Source: Vibrio mimicus (lineage in GTDB: Bacteria > Pseudomonadota > Gammaproteobacteria > Enterobacterales > Vibrionaceae). From it: DNA of 64,000 nt. Position 1 is the first letter of the stretch. Each line of letters starts with the position of its first letter. The stretch covers positions 1,721,501 through 1,785,500 of the forward strand of contig NZ_CP077426.1 of NCBI RefSeq assembly GCF_019048845.1, read 5' to 3'. The position numbers were made by a program, and so were the translations under genes. Below are positions 29,056 to 37,733 of the stretch, piece by piece. The notes under the pieces were generated by a model. The model was given only the letters and a program-made list of their open reading frames with translations. It ran no database searches and was not told the DNA's origin.

Positions 29056-29727
29056 TCACTGCTCAGCTTTATCAGTCAGGTTTTTCACCTCGATCCGATA
29101 ACGATTCTTGCGACTGCTTGGTGCTTGTGTCATCGCCACTTGTTCTAAACTCAAAAAAGCGTCCAGAAGCTGCGCGACGGCTAAATAAAATTGGGCATGT
29201 GGAGCCTGACGGATTTGGCTCACCAGTTTGCCAAACCACGGGGCGATGTGACGGTTGAAGAACGCTTGTTGCGTTTCTTCGTCAGCGTTTTCGTCACCAC
29301 TTTGCTCACATAAATAAGCCATGGTTTCGCACAACGCCGAGATATGGTCTTCTGGCTCGCGCACTTGCTCATCACGCTCCAGCCCCAAGCGGCTCAAATC
29401 ATCACGAATATCGGCCAGCGGCTTTTCCATCAATGAACCTGTCAAATGCCATGAGGTAAAAGGGACGACTTCACCACGACCGATACCAATAAACAGCTCT
29501 TGATACTCGTCAGCCAAAGAGTCAGCTTGAGCGTTTTGTGCGGCGACGGATATCGCCTGCCACGCTTTCGCCATTTCGGTACCATTGGCCTCAAAGTCCA
29601 ATTCGGCCAGAAAGGCACACAGTTCTGCTGAAGGCACATCACGCAGCAGTGTGGCGAGCAGCAGGTAAATGTCTGAACGCATTGACTGTGAATGTGTTGA
29701 CTGTGAACGCATAGATTGCTCTTGCAT
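29056..29727 (-). CDS. TorD-family chaperone for formate dehydrogenase
   Basis: All-helical cytoplasmic chaperone that likely guards Tat export and cofactor loading of the FDH alpha subunit. The 223 residues contain the TorD-type core (DEYQELFIGIGRGEVVPFTSWHLTG, then EPEDHISALCETMAYL). The ATG at 29727 has AAGGAG seven bases upstream, so the longer frame to 29781 is rejected. The N-terminus, MQEQSMRSQSTHSQSMRS, is coded by three tandem 15-bp repeats and lies ahead of the normal fold. It starts 10 bases after the polyferredoxin stop. Confidence 0.87.
   Translation of the reverse strand: MQEQSMRSQSTHSQSMRSDIYLLLATLLRDVPSAELCAFLAELDFEANGTEMAKAWQAISVAAQNAQADSLADEYQELFIGIGRGEVVPFTSWHLTGSLMEKPLADIRDDLSRLGLERDEQVREPEDHISALCETMAYLCEQSGDENADEETQQAFFNRHIAPWFGKLVSQIRQAPHAQFYLAVAQLLDAFLSLEQVAMTQAPSSRKNRYRIEVKNLTDKAEQ
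29674..29718 (-). repeat. Three tandem 15-bp repeats in the chaperone N-terminus
   Basis: Units at 29674-29688, 29689-29703 and 29704-29718 (plus-strand TGAACGCATTGACTG, TGAATGTGTTGACTG, TGAACGCATAGATTG). Each codes five residues (QSMRS, QSTHS, QSMRS), so copy-number change keeps the frame. Confidence 0.85.
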
Positions 29728-29737
29728 GGCTTTCTCC

Positions 29738-31399
29738 TTAATACTTGAGCTGCTGCTCAGGGTCATGAGCCATGGCTTCAAACATGTCTACTACCCGGCA
29801 GTCTTCGCACATCGCAATACGATTGAGCGCTTCCGGCGTGGCGAAATGTGAGTGACCGCGTAACTTGGTTTGCAACATGGTAATCATGGACTGTGGTGCG
29901 AAAGGTTTATGGCAGCGCAGGCACTTAGCGGGTTCTTCTTGATGCAACGTCACCACACCTTGGCGTGCCGCTTTGTTCCAGTTGAGTTGTGGTGTAGCGC
30001 TAAGCACTTGTTCAGGGCAAGCTTTGACACACAAGCCACACTGCACGCAGTCTTGTTCAATAAAGCGTAGTGCTGGGCTATCTCCAGCCGGATGCAGTGC
30101 ACGTGTTGGGCAAACCGCAACACAGCTCATGCACAAAGTACAATCGCTTGTTTGGCATTCAATGGTGCCGTAAGGCGCACTGATGCTGAGTGGTTGAACG
30201 CTAGGTTCCGCATTGAGTGTTTCCGCTAACGCATCCAGCGCAGTAAACAGGCGTTCGCGCTTATTACCGATTAAGTCACCCAACTTAAGCCCAAGCGGCT
30301 GTTCACACAGTACCGGCATTCCCTCACGTAACGATTCGAGATAAAGAATATCAATCGTCTCTTTGGCCAAACCTAAGTGAGTGAGTAAGCTCTGCGCCAT
30401 ACTCACTTCTTGGTTGAGAATGCGTTGAATGGTTTGTGGCATGTGACGACTCGCCGCAAACAACACTTGAGTTGCACCGTTAACTAAAGCGGCAAACCAG
30501 CTGTCGATACCGACGGAAGGCAGCTCTTCCACCACCACAGGAATGACATTGTCTGGCAATACATTCAATGCCATGACGTTGTAACTTTCATGGCGAGAAC
30601 TGCAGATCAGCACGATCGGCTTTTCACCGCCGGCTTGGTGGTAATTCGCCAGTAATCGCTCAATAAATTTTTGCGTATCGGTAGGATTGGGCAGCGCGTA
30701 GTGAATCGCTTCGGTCGGGCAAGCCGTCGCACAGGTTCCTACACCCTGACACAGATAAGGGTTAATTTGAATGCGATGCCCTGTTTGATCAGAGCCTTCA
30801 CTGGAAAGCGCGCCAGCAGGACAAGCATCCACACAGCGTTCACACCCTTTCACTCCACGTGAGCTATGCGCGCACAAGTCTGTATCAAGACGAAAATACT
30901 TAGGTTTATCGAAGGTACCCATCAAAGTTGGGATCTCTTCGAGCGCATCAGCCAGTTTTGGATAACCTCGTCCTACTGGGAAATAACCAGGCACAGGGAC
31001 TTCTTCACTCATTAAACCGTTGAGTGACATATCCAATACGATATCAAACGTGTTTCCACCTATAGCGGCTTGCGCCAAATTGACTCGCTTACCGTGGTTT
31101 TCTACGTTCACCGTGAATGCACCGAGAAAACCGCTGATTTCTACCGTGTCGGCATAGTACAAATTGCTTTGCCTGCTGGGCTCACCATCAACAGAAAGTA
31201 GAGTGATTGAAGCCATGCTGCTCAATTGCTCAGCAATGCGTTCAATCAGTGTGGTTGGGCCAACAATTAAGGTGTGACCGCCACTCTCGTAGCTTACGGT
31301 AGGCGGAATAAGATTGGTCAGCTCAACCGTATGCTCAATCGCATACTGCCGTGCCCGACCGTTTGGAGACGTCGCTTGTTGTAGTAGGTTGTTTAACAT
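29738..31399 (-). CDS. FDH-associated multi-cluster 4Fe-4S ferredoxin-like protein
   Basis: A 553-residue cytoplasmic protein, first gene of the FDH operon. Several iron-sulfur motifs are visible: CERCVDACPAGALSS (about 190), CQGVGTCATACPTEA (about 220), CTLCMSCVAVCPTRA (about 425), CVQCGLCVKACPEQV (about 455), and C-terminal CxxC pairs (CLRCHKPF, CEDCRVVD). The middle part (IVLICSSRHESYNVMALNVLP...VEELPSVG) resembles the MvhD/HdrA-like domain region of related ferredoxins. Role is probably electron transfer or maturation for FDH; the exact partner is not known. Confidence 0.85.
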   Translation of the reverse strand: MLNNLLQQATSPNGRARQYAIEHTVELTNLIPPTVSYESGGHTLIVGPTTLIERIAEQLSSMASITLLSVDGEPSRQSNLYYADTVEISGFLGAFTVNVENHGKRVNLAQAAIGGNTFDIVLDMSLNGLMSEEVPVPGYFPVGRGYPKLADALEEIPTLMGTFDKPKYFRLDTDLCAHSSRGVKGCERCVDACPAGALSSEGSDQTGHRIQINPYLCQGVGTCATACPTEAIHYALPNPTDTQKFIERLLANYHQAGGEKPIVLICSSRHESYNVMALNVLPDNVIPVVVEELPSVGIDSWFAALVNGATQVLFAASRHMPQTIQRILNQEVSMAQSLLTHLGLAKETIDILYLESLREGMPVLCEQPLGLKLGDLIGNKRERLFTALDALAETLNAEPSVQPLSISAPYGTIECQTSDCTLCMSCVAVCPTRALHPAGDSPALRFIEQDCVQCGLCVKACPEQVLSATPQLNWNKAARQGVVTLHQEEPAKCLRCHKPFAPQSMITMLQTKLRGHSHFATPEALNRIAMCEDCRVVDMFEAMAHDPEQQLKY

Positions 31400-31457
31400 T
31401 GCTTGCTTCCATTATTGGAGCCAACGTGCATCGTCGACTCGTTTTACACAAGCTATA

Positions 31458-31472
31458 GCAAATAACGTTCCA
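31458..31472 (-). promoter_or_regulatory. Sigma-54 promoter of the FDH operon
   Basis: Minus-strand TGGAACGTTATTTGC, with -24 GG and -12 GC ten bases apart. It lies 59 bases before the first ATG of the operon, so the leader would be about 47 bases. Confidence 0.8.
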
Positions 31473-31540
31473 AAAAATTCGGATGAAAAAACAGAGAATT
31501 AATCGAGAAATGACTCAGTAATTTGAAGTCCACACAAGGA

Positions 31541-31559
31541 GTGGGACAATATGTCCCAC
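31541..31559. promoter_or_regulatory. Perfect 19-bp palindrome, candidate enhancer for the FDH operon
   Basis: GTGGGACAATATGTCCCAC. Its centre lies about 105 bases upstream of the predicted sigma-54 start point. A related, half-degenerate copy (AAGTCAAAATGTCCC) lies at 31577-31591 and a weaker one at 31604-31618 within the DUF3306 3' end. The same GGGACA-N3-TGTCCC pattern occurs upstream of tupA. Confidence 0.72.
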
Positions 31560-31597
31560 CCTACCTATTGAGGGGTAAGTCAAAATGTCCCTAGCAT

Positions 31598-32176
31598 CTA
31601 TGAGGTATATTTTGTCTCACTCGTTGGCAACGCTTCTGAAGGTTGTTTTTTATTGAGCGCATCGGCCAATTCAGCGGTGGATGCGAGGTCAGGATCCGCA
31701 AGTTCAGCGTCGACTTGATTTTCTTTAACGGTTTCTTCAACCACTGTGATTTGTTCTTCGCCTTCATCCTGCGGGGAATCCGTTTCTTTCCACCATTGAC
31801 GTAAGGTTTGCGCGACTTCCGTTGTGAGTGTGGCGGTATTGCTGTAATCCGTGTTGTAATCATCCAGCATGCACACTTCACTAAACTCACCGCTCAAAAA
31901 CAGCTTACGCAATGCGGCTTTCTTCAGTTCTTGTGAAGCACCTGATACCAACAAGCTCGCCACACTGGGTTCTTCATTCTCTGCTGAATGGGGTTGTTCG
32001 ACCGCGTCACTCTCCAAGCCACTTTCAGTTTCTACCGAGGATTCACCCGCAAGCTGCTGTGATTGCAAAGGCTCAGAGACCAAGCCCTCTGAAGGATCAA
32101 GCTGGGGCTCTTGGTCTGGCTCGGTGGCTAATTTACGTTGTGACCAACGGGAAAAGAACGCCTTCTCAGTTGCCAC
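31598..32176 (-). CDS. DUF3306 protein of formate dehydrogenase clusters
   Basis: A 192-residue, very acidic protein starting MATEKAFFSRWSQRK and running into a low-complexity Glu/Ser/Gln-rich middle. DUF3306 proteins are repeatedly found with DUF3305 beside FDH genes; no function is established. I place the start at the GTG at 32176, four bases after GGAGG, overlapping the DUF3305 3' end by 11 bases; the frame is open further upstream but that part is antisense-like in composition. Conserved core: LRKLFLSGEFSEVCMLDDYNTDY. Confidence 0.82.
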   Translation of the reverse strand: MATEKAFFSRWSQRKLATEPDQEPQLDPSEGLVSEPLQSQQLAGESSVETESGLESDAVEQPHSAENEEPSVASLLVSGASQELKKAALRKLFLSGEFSEVCMLDDYNTDYSNTATLTTEVAQTLRQWWKETDSPQDEGEEQITVVEETVKENQVDAELADPDLASTAELADALNKKQPSEALPTSETKYTS

Positions 32177-32642
32177 AAGACCTCCCCGCTCCTTCACGTT
32201 TCTTACGGCGGATTTCAAGCAACTCACCGTGGCGGCCAATATAGGCTTCCATCCACGCCTGTACCGGCAGTGGCATATCGGCAGAGAGCACCAGATAATC
32301 GCTATCCATATAACGGCTGGCGACGGCTTGCGATGCGGTCAATTGCACAATTTTAAGCGGTTGATCTTCAATCGGATCTTCCGCAACAAAAAACAGTTTG
32401 GGCGCTTGTGAACTGAGGTTAAAGCGATAGTCGGTTCGCTCATCGCGATACAGTTGCAGTGTTGCGACATATTGACTCTGTGCCTCTGGCGTTAAACCGA
32501 AACTGTGTAACACCCACTGGGTGGTTTGCCAACGGCCACGCGAGACCGAGCGCGGCTCAAGGTTGCAAGCGAGCGGCCAAGCGCTATCGGTTTTGCTATG
32601 AATGCTATCCGCTAAGGATTCAGGAGAAGTTTGTTCAGCCAT
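32166..32642 (-). CDS. DUF3305 protein of formate dehydrogenase clusters
   Basis: A 158-residue protein; the region WPLACNLEPRSVSRGRWQTTQWVLHSFG and the later PLPVQAWMEAYIGRHGE are recognisable for DUF3305, a family of unknown function found with DUF3306 and FDH. It overlaps DUF3306 by 11 bases, so the two are translationally coupled. It is divergent from fdhD and has its own sigma-54 promoter at 32680-32694. Confidence 0.83.
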   Translation of the reverse strand: MAEQTSPESLADSIHSKTDSAWPLACNLEPRSVSRGRWQTTQWVLHSFGLTPEAQSQYVATLQLYRDERTDYRFNLSSQAPKLFFVAEDPIEDQPLKIVQLTASQAVASRYMDSDYLVLSADMPLPVQAWMEAYIGRHGELLEIRRKKREGAGRSCGN

Positions 32643-32679
32643 AACACATACTAAATTAACAATCAGAGTTTAAATTAAA

Positions 32680-32694
32680 GCAATAATTGCGCCA
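32680..32694 (-). promoter_or_regulatory. Sigma-54 promoter for DUF3305-DUF3306
   Basis: Minus-strand TGGCGCAATTATTGC with the required GG-N10-GC spacing, 38 bases before the DUF3305 ATG. Confidence 0.72.
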
Positions 32695-32760
32695 TTTGGT
32701 GTCAATACATAGATTTAAGTAGAAAGACATCATCACTTTTATTCAAGGTTGTTTCTGATT

Positions 32761-32775
32761 CGGCACCCTTTTTGC
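32761..32775 (+). promoter_or_regulatory. Sigma-54 promoter for fdhD
   Basis: CGGCACCCTTTTTGC, GG-N10-GC, 94 bases before the fdhD start. It is back to back with the DUF3305 sigma-54 promoter, 66 bases apart. I find no good copy of the GGGACA-N3-TGTCCC palindrome near this pair. Confidence 0.72.
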
Positions 32776-32868
32776 TACATTGACGACACTTTTTCTTATT
32801 CGCTCTACCCCTAGATTTGCACTGACAGGTCTACCGAGGATAAAGCGAGCAATACACAGGAATCCAGC

Positions 32869-33705
32869 GTGGCTAAACCTTCCATCATCAAAACCAGCGA
32901 AAATCCTCTACAAACCATTGAAGTTGAAGTGTATGACGAATACGGCGAAAAACTGGTGAAATCGATCGCCTGTGAACGCCCTCTCACCGTATTGCTCAAT
33001 TGGAAAGAGATTGTGACCCTGATGACGCTAGGTTCACGGCCAGAAGCTTTAGTGCTGGGTTATTTGAAGAACCAAAGCTTCATTTCCGATCCTGAAGCGC
33101 TCGATTCAGTCATCATCGATTGGGAAACCCATTCGGCAGCCGTGGTTACACGTGAAAACATTGACCATTTAGAGCCTGCGCTGAAGAAAAAAACCGTTAC
33201 CTCCGGCTGTGGCCAAGGCACCATGTATGGCAACGTGATGAAGCAGCTTGAGAATTACCAAGTGCCACAGCAGCCAATTAAACAGTCACAAATCTACGCT
33301 GCATTGGAGGCCTTAACCCACTACAACGACACTTACAAAAAAGCTGGCGCAGTTCATGGCTGTGCAATTTGCCAAGAAGATCAAGTGATCTCTTTTGTTG
33401 AAGATGTTGGTCGCCACAACGCTGTGGATACCTTGGCTGGTGAAATGTGGCTGAATGATATGCGTGGTGATGACAAAATTTTTTACACTACCGGTCGTCT
33501 AACCTCAGAGATGGTGATTAAAGTCGCGCAAATGGGCATTCCTGTGTTGCTCTCTCGCTCCGGCGTCACTCAAATGGGGCTTGAGCTGGCACAACGTTTT
33601 GGCATTACCACGATTGCTCGCGCTTCCGGTCGTCGCTTCCATGTGTACAGTGGTGCTGACAAAGTGGGGTTCAATGTGAAAGGACACACTGAGCAAGTGG
33701 ACTGA
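32869..33705 (+). CDS. fdhD: FDH sulfurtransferase FdhD
   Basis: Transfers sulfur from IscS to the Mo/W-bis-MGD cofactor of formate dehydrogenase, which is essential for its activity. The 278-residue protein starts at a GTG (32869) with AGGA 8 bases upstream. Family features: ERPLTVLLNWKEIVTLMTLG, the substrate-loop region TSGCGQGTMYG with its cysteine, GAVHGCAICQ with the CxxC pair, EDVGRHNAVD, and TGRLTSEMV. The single-cysteine-first/CxxC arrangement is as in FdhD. It is divergent from DUF3305. Confidence 0.94.
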   Translation: MAKPSIIKTSENPLQTIEVEVYDEYGEKLVKSIACERPLTVLLNWKEIVTLMTLGSRPEALVLGYLKNQSFISDPEALDSVIIDWETHSAAVVTRENIDHLEPALKKKTVTSGCGQGTMYGNVMKQLENYQVPQQPIKQSQIYAALEALTHYNDTYKKAGAVHGCAICQEDQVISFVEDVGRHNAVDTLAGEMWLNDMRGDDKIFYTTGRLTSEMVIKVAQMGIPVLLSRSGVTQMGLELAQRFGITTIARASGRRFHVYSGADKVGFNVKGHTEQVD

Positions 33706-33716
33706 CTTGTAAATCT

Positions 33717-33847
33717 CCTCCTATAAGCTATTAGTTGAATGTTGCCGCAATAAAATGAAACAAAAATGCAACATTCAAAACACTCAGTTATCAACGTCAT
33801 AGGCTTATGGGAGGTGTCCATGTCCGTTCCTTTCTACTAACACCTCC
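33717..33847 (+). other. Nested and competing inverted repeats after fdhD
   Basis: Stem P1: CCTCCTATAAGC (33717-33728) with GCTTATGGGAGG (33803-33814), one G-U. Inside it stem P2: TTGAATGTTGC (33735-33745) with GCAACATTCAA (33768-33778). Stem P3: GGAGGTGT (33810-33817) with ACACCTCC (33840-33847). P1 and P3 share GGAGG and exclude each other. The shared segment is also an ideal ribosome site for a six-codon ORF at 33820-33840 (MSVPFY). No T-run terminator is present. Confidence 0.55.
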
Positions 33848-33978
33848 TTTGCTCTTTACACCAAATTCACAATGAATAAAAAAGTCAGATTTGTGTAAAT
33901 TCTCATACAATAAGACCGAATTATAAATTCACCATGTTAATATAAATGTCAACTTTGATATTTACAGGATTATATATT

Positions 33979-35789
33979 GTGAAGTTAAAACCTCTTGCTA
34001 TTTTTGTTGCACTGGCAAGCGTCTCTAGTCATGCGATCGCAAACCAAGCGATCCTATTTCCAACAGATTCTGCTCAATATGAGAGCTCTACCTTCCGTGT
34101 TGGCTCCCAATCTACTAGCAACACTTTCAACCTAGCGGTCGATGATCTAAGTAATAGAGTTAAGACCGTTGTCATACCAGAGCATTATCATATACAACCA
34201 GAATTAGTTGCCGAATTGACAGAAGTTGGTATTCAACAGGGATTTACCGTACTAACCCAAAGCCCAATGTATCTGTGGACGGAAGATAATATGTGGCTGT
34301 CGAGAGACGGTGCAAAAGTTTTTCGGCCTCATTAGGCTTTTCGAAAGATGAGTTTTATGATTTTATTGGTGGATTGGATAAAACTTCACCTTTGGCAATC
34401 CTTGAAGGGCATCACAGCAATGGCTTTTTAGAAACTCAGGGATTATACGACACTTTGTATAGCCTAGCAGATAGTTATGCCGAAAGATCTGGTGCAGAGC
34501 TTGTTAAAACTTTCTCGATCATCGATGGTGGCAACATGCTTGCTGGGCATAGAGAGGATGGTTCGCAATACATACTTGTCGGGCGTGATTCTGTTCTGCA
34601 AACGGCTTTGTTGTACACAAGATATGACAATGAAAGAGTGGAAGCTAAGAAGCAACAAATGGAAAAAACCGGTGGTTTTACCCTCAGCATTGCTAAGCCC
34701 AAGATTAATAATATGGAACTAGATTACTATACTCAATCAAACAATGATCCTGAAATAGATCGACTGATGCTTGATGCACTTGGCTTGCTTCCATTCAATC
34801 TCGATTCATTGGAAAAACAAATTGAGTATGCAAAATTTGTACGAGCTAAATATAAGCTTCTCTCCTACTATCAAGATGTGTCAGAGGTCATTGTTGATGA
34901 ATCAAAGTTAAGTATTGTTCGTGCGAAAATAAAGTCTCGCTACGAGCAGCTATTGGGGAGAACACTGCCAAAAGAGTTTAATTGGGAAGATGAAGTTACA
35001 AATGCATATAAACAGCTAACCTACGCAGCGAATCACGCTCAGGACTTTGATCTTTCACTGATTGATGACAAGATTAGAACAATAGCAAGTGATCCAGCTT
35101 TGGAAAAACATTATGTAACAATGTTAGAGGCTGGAGGGCAAATGCGTAAAGGACTTCCTGACTCAGAAGCTCGAACAATAGCAAAGCGTTTTATCGCAAT
35201 GACCGAAATTGTTGAAGAGAAAATGGCAGAGGAACTAGGAGTAACACGAGATAATCTCATTATACTCACACAGCCAGGCTTCCATATCGATATGCAACTT
35301 CGTCCTCTAGAGAATGGCAAAGTATTAATTAATGATTATGAGTACAACAAAGCTATTGTTAAGCATGCAGCGAATAGTCCATCTATCACTGAAGAAGAAC
35401 GAGTCGTGTTGCAAAACACACTAACTGATCTCGATAATCAAGCGAAATATTACAATGAAATACATAAAAAAATTCGCCAACAACTTACTGAAGCCGGTCT
35501 AACACCAGTAAGAACAGCAGGGGCATTCCGTGTTGGTAACAAAGAAGTCAATTGGATGAATGGCATTATGGGAACGGGTAACTCTAAGTTTTACATTACC
35601 AATGCATCCAGCATTTCTGTTTTGAATGATGCTTTCCAACAATGGATCCAACATACCGTACCAGGAATCTCGGTATACTTTGTTGGTAAAGAAGCTGCAC
35701 CTGATAGCTTCCGAGGAAAACTAAATCAAGCTGAAACACTACTCGCTGGACGAGGAGGGCTTGACTGCGTTACTATTCACTTTGAATAA
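33979..35789 (+). pseudogene. Secreted PAD-superfamily (guanidino-modifying) enzyme, interrupted by a frameshift
   Basis: Two overlapping frames together encode one protein. The first starts at a GTG at 33979 (AGGA nine bases upstream), has a signal peptide (MKLKPLAIFVALASVSSHAIA) and stops at 34335. The second is open from about 34293 to 35789. One extra T in the T5 run at 34319-34323 would join them as ...WLSRDGAKVF-SASLGFSKDEF. The joined product of about 600 residues has features of agmatine/arginine deiminase folds: WTEDNMW near residue 95, DGGNM, GFHIDMQLRP and a C-terminal GRGGLDCVT with the expected catalytic Cys. The gene is visibly AT-richer than its neighbours, suggesting transfer. 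It may be a pseudogene, a phase-variable gene or carry a sequencing error. Confidence 0.68.
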
Positions 35790-35843
35790 AACTTCACATA
35801 GTGGTTTTAAGCGCAGACTATTAAAAATGAGCGCCCTCATTAT

Positions 35844-35870
35844 AAAAAACGGCCCCACGCAGGGGCCGTT
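35844..35870 (-). terminator. Intrinsic terminator after ybiT
   Basis: AACGGCCCC / GGGGCCGTT around a 5-base loop, with a run of T residues on the minus strand. It lies 59 bases beyond the ybiT stop and also separates it from the convergent secreted enzyme gene. Confidence 0.9.
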
Positions 35871-35928
35871 CATATTAGTAAACACGCTATTTAGTTCACT
35901 ATTTTTATAAAGCACAATGTAATGGCAA

Positions 35929-37521
35929 TTAACCCTCAACACCACGTGAACGTAAGAATTCAGCGTAAGTGCCTTTGAAGTCAGTGATTTTGCCATCACG
36001 AATTTCGATGATGCGAGTCGCCAATGAGTCTACGAATACACGGTCATGCGATACGAAGAACAGCGTGCCTTTGTATTGCTCTAAGGCGTTGTTCAAAGAC
36101 TCGATCGATTCCATATCCATGTGGTTGGTTGGCTCATCGAGCAGCAGCATGTTTGGCTTGTGCATCATCAGTTTGCCAAGCAACATACGGCCTTGCTCAC
36201 CACCCGATAGTACTTTCACGGATTTCTTGATGTCATCTTGGCCAAATAACATACGACCCAAGAAGCTACGAACGACTTGCTCGTCATCGCCTTCTTGACG
36301 CCACTGGCCCATCCACTCCATCAGGTTCAGGTCTTCTGCGAACTCGTGAGCGTGGTCTTGCGCGTAGTAACCAATGTTCGAGTTTTCAGACCACTTGTAC
36401 ATACCGCTACGTGGCTCAAGTGCGCCCGCAAGCGTATTCAGCAGAGTTGTTTTACCCACACCGTTTTCACCGATGATGGCAACACGCTCTCCCACTTCAA
36501 AAATTGCGTTGAAGTTGCTGAACAAGTCATGATCAAAACCTTGGCTGAGGTTTTCAACAATAAGGGCGTTACGGAACAGCTCTTTCGATTGTTCAAAACG
36601 AATGAATGGGTTCTGACGGCTTGATGCCTTCACTTCATCCAGTTTGATCTTATCAATCTGTCTTGCACGAGAAGTCGCTTGTTTTGCTTTCGATGCGTTC
36701 GCCGAGAAGCGTGCTACGAAGGTTTGCAGCTCAGCAATTTGTGCTTTCTTCTTCGCGTTATCTGCCAACAGACGCTCACGCGCTTGTGTTGCTGCGGTCA
36801 TGTACTCATCGTAGTTGCCTGGGTAAATACGCAGCTCGCCGTAATCCAAGTCCGCCATGTGGGTACATACTGAGTTTAAGAAGTGACGGTCATGCGAGAT
36901 GATGATCATGGTGCAGTTACGCGCATTCAGCGTATCTTCCAACCAGCGAATGGTGTCGATGTCCAAGTTGTTGGTGGGTTCGTCGAGCAGCATGATATCT
37001 GGATCCGCAAACAGGATTTGCGCCAGCAGCACACGTAGTTTCCAACCCGGAGCCACACTGCTCATCAGGCCGTAATGCTGCTCTAGTGGAATACCTACCG
37101 CCAACAGAAGTTCGCCCGCTTTGGATTCCGCCATGTAGCCATCCATCTCAGCGAATTCCACTTCGAGATCGGCTACACGCATGCCGTCTTCTTCAGTCAT
37201 TTCAGGCAGAGCGTAAATACGGTCGCGCTCTTGTTTTACCTTCCACAACTCTTTGTGACCCATGATAACGGTGTCGATCACAGTGAACTCTTCGTACGCA
37301 AACTGATCCTGATTCAGCTTGGCAACGCGCTCGTTCGGATCGTAGCTCACGTTACCGCCAGTTGGGTCCAACTCACCACTGAGGATTTTCATGAAAGTGG
37401 ATTTACCACAACCATTTGCCCCGATTAAACCGTAGCGATTACCTTCGCCAAACTTAACTGAAATGTTTTCAAACAGTGGCTTAGCGCCAAATTGTTGAGT
37501 GATATTCGCTGTAGAAATCAA
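35929..37521 (-). CDS. ybiT: ABC-F family ATPase YbiT
   Basis: Cytoplasmic ribosome-associated ATPase of the ABC-F class with two nucleotide-binding domains and no membrane part. Its 530 residues equal E. coli YbiT. Visible: Walker [10 protein letters not shown] and GENGVGKTT, signatures [15 protein letters not shown] (degenerate, as in ABC-F) and [15 protein letters not shown], Walker [11 protein letters not shown] and [10 protein letters not shown], and the charged inter-domain linker (about 245-300, [32 protein letters not shown]). It is a single-gene unit. Confidence 0.93.
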   Translation of the reverse strand: MISTANITQQFGAKPLFENISVKFGEGNRYGLIGANGCGKSTFMKILSGELDPTGGNVSYDPNERVAKLNQDQFAYEEFTVIDTVIMGHKELWKVKQERDRIYALPEMTEEDGMRVADLEVEFAEMDGYMAESKAGELLLAVGIPLEQHYGLMSSVAPGWKLRVLLAQILFADPDIMLLDEPTNNLDIDTIRWLEDTLNARNCTMIIISHDRHFLNSVCTHMADLDYGELRIYPGNYDEYMTAATQARERLLADNAKKKAQIAELQTFVARFSANASKAKQATSRARQIDKIKLDEVKASSRQNPFIRFEQSKELFRNALIVENLSQGFDHDLFSNFNAIFEVGERVAIIGENGVGKTTLLNTLAGALEPRSGMYKWSENSNIGYYAQDHAHEFAEDLNLMEWMGQWRQEGDDEQVVRSFLGRMLFGQDDIKKSVKVLSGGEQGRMLLGKLMMHKPNMLLLDEPTNHMDMESIESLNNALEQYKGTLFFVSHDRVFVDSLATRIIEIRDGKITDFKGTYAEFLRSRGVEG

Positions 37522-37677
37522 AGCCTGTACCTTAGTGCGTTAACATTCCCGCCACTTAAAACGGCGCACTTTCGGTGGCCAAATTAAGCTGACGGGGATC
37601 ACAAATAGAAAAATCTGCGCAACGTTACTTGTTCAGCGCCCAGACTACAAGCCCTGATTTGCATAACTCGCCAGAAA

Positions 37678-37705
37678 GTCGGTTATCACATACACAATAA
37701 CCGAC
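37678..37705 (-). terminator. Hairpin after the sensor kinase gene
   Basis: GTCGGTTAT / ATAACCGAC, a perfect 9-bp stem with a 10-base loop, 29 bases beyond the kinase stop. Only a short T-rich stretch (CTTTC) follows on the minus strand, so termination may be weak. Confidence 0.55.
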
Positions 37706-37733
37706 AATTTAGTGGGGATTTTTTAATATGGGT

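Noticed and set aside
33715..33847. Integron attC / VCR-like site
   Set aside because: One arm contains GTTGAAT, which fits the 1L-type core, but the matching RYYYAAC end is missing and the arms do not resemble the V. cholerae repeat I remember.
34293..34335. Programmed -1 ribosomal frameshift in the deiminase-like gene
   Set aside because: The overlap has no canonical X-XXY-YYZ slippery heptamer in the zero frame (codons GCA AAA GTT TTT CGG) and I see no obvious pseudoknot. A one-base change in the T-run is simpler.
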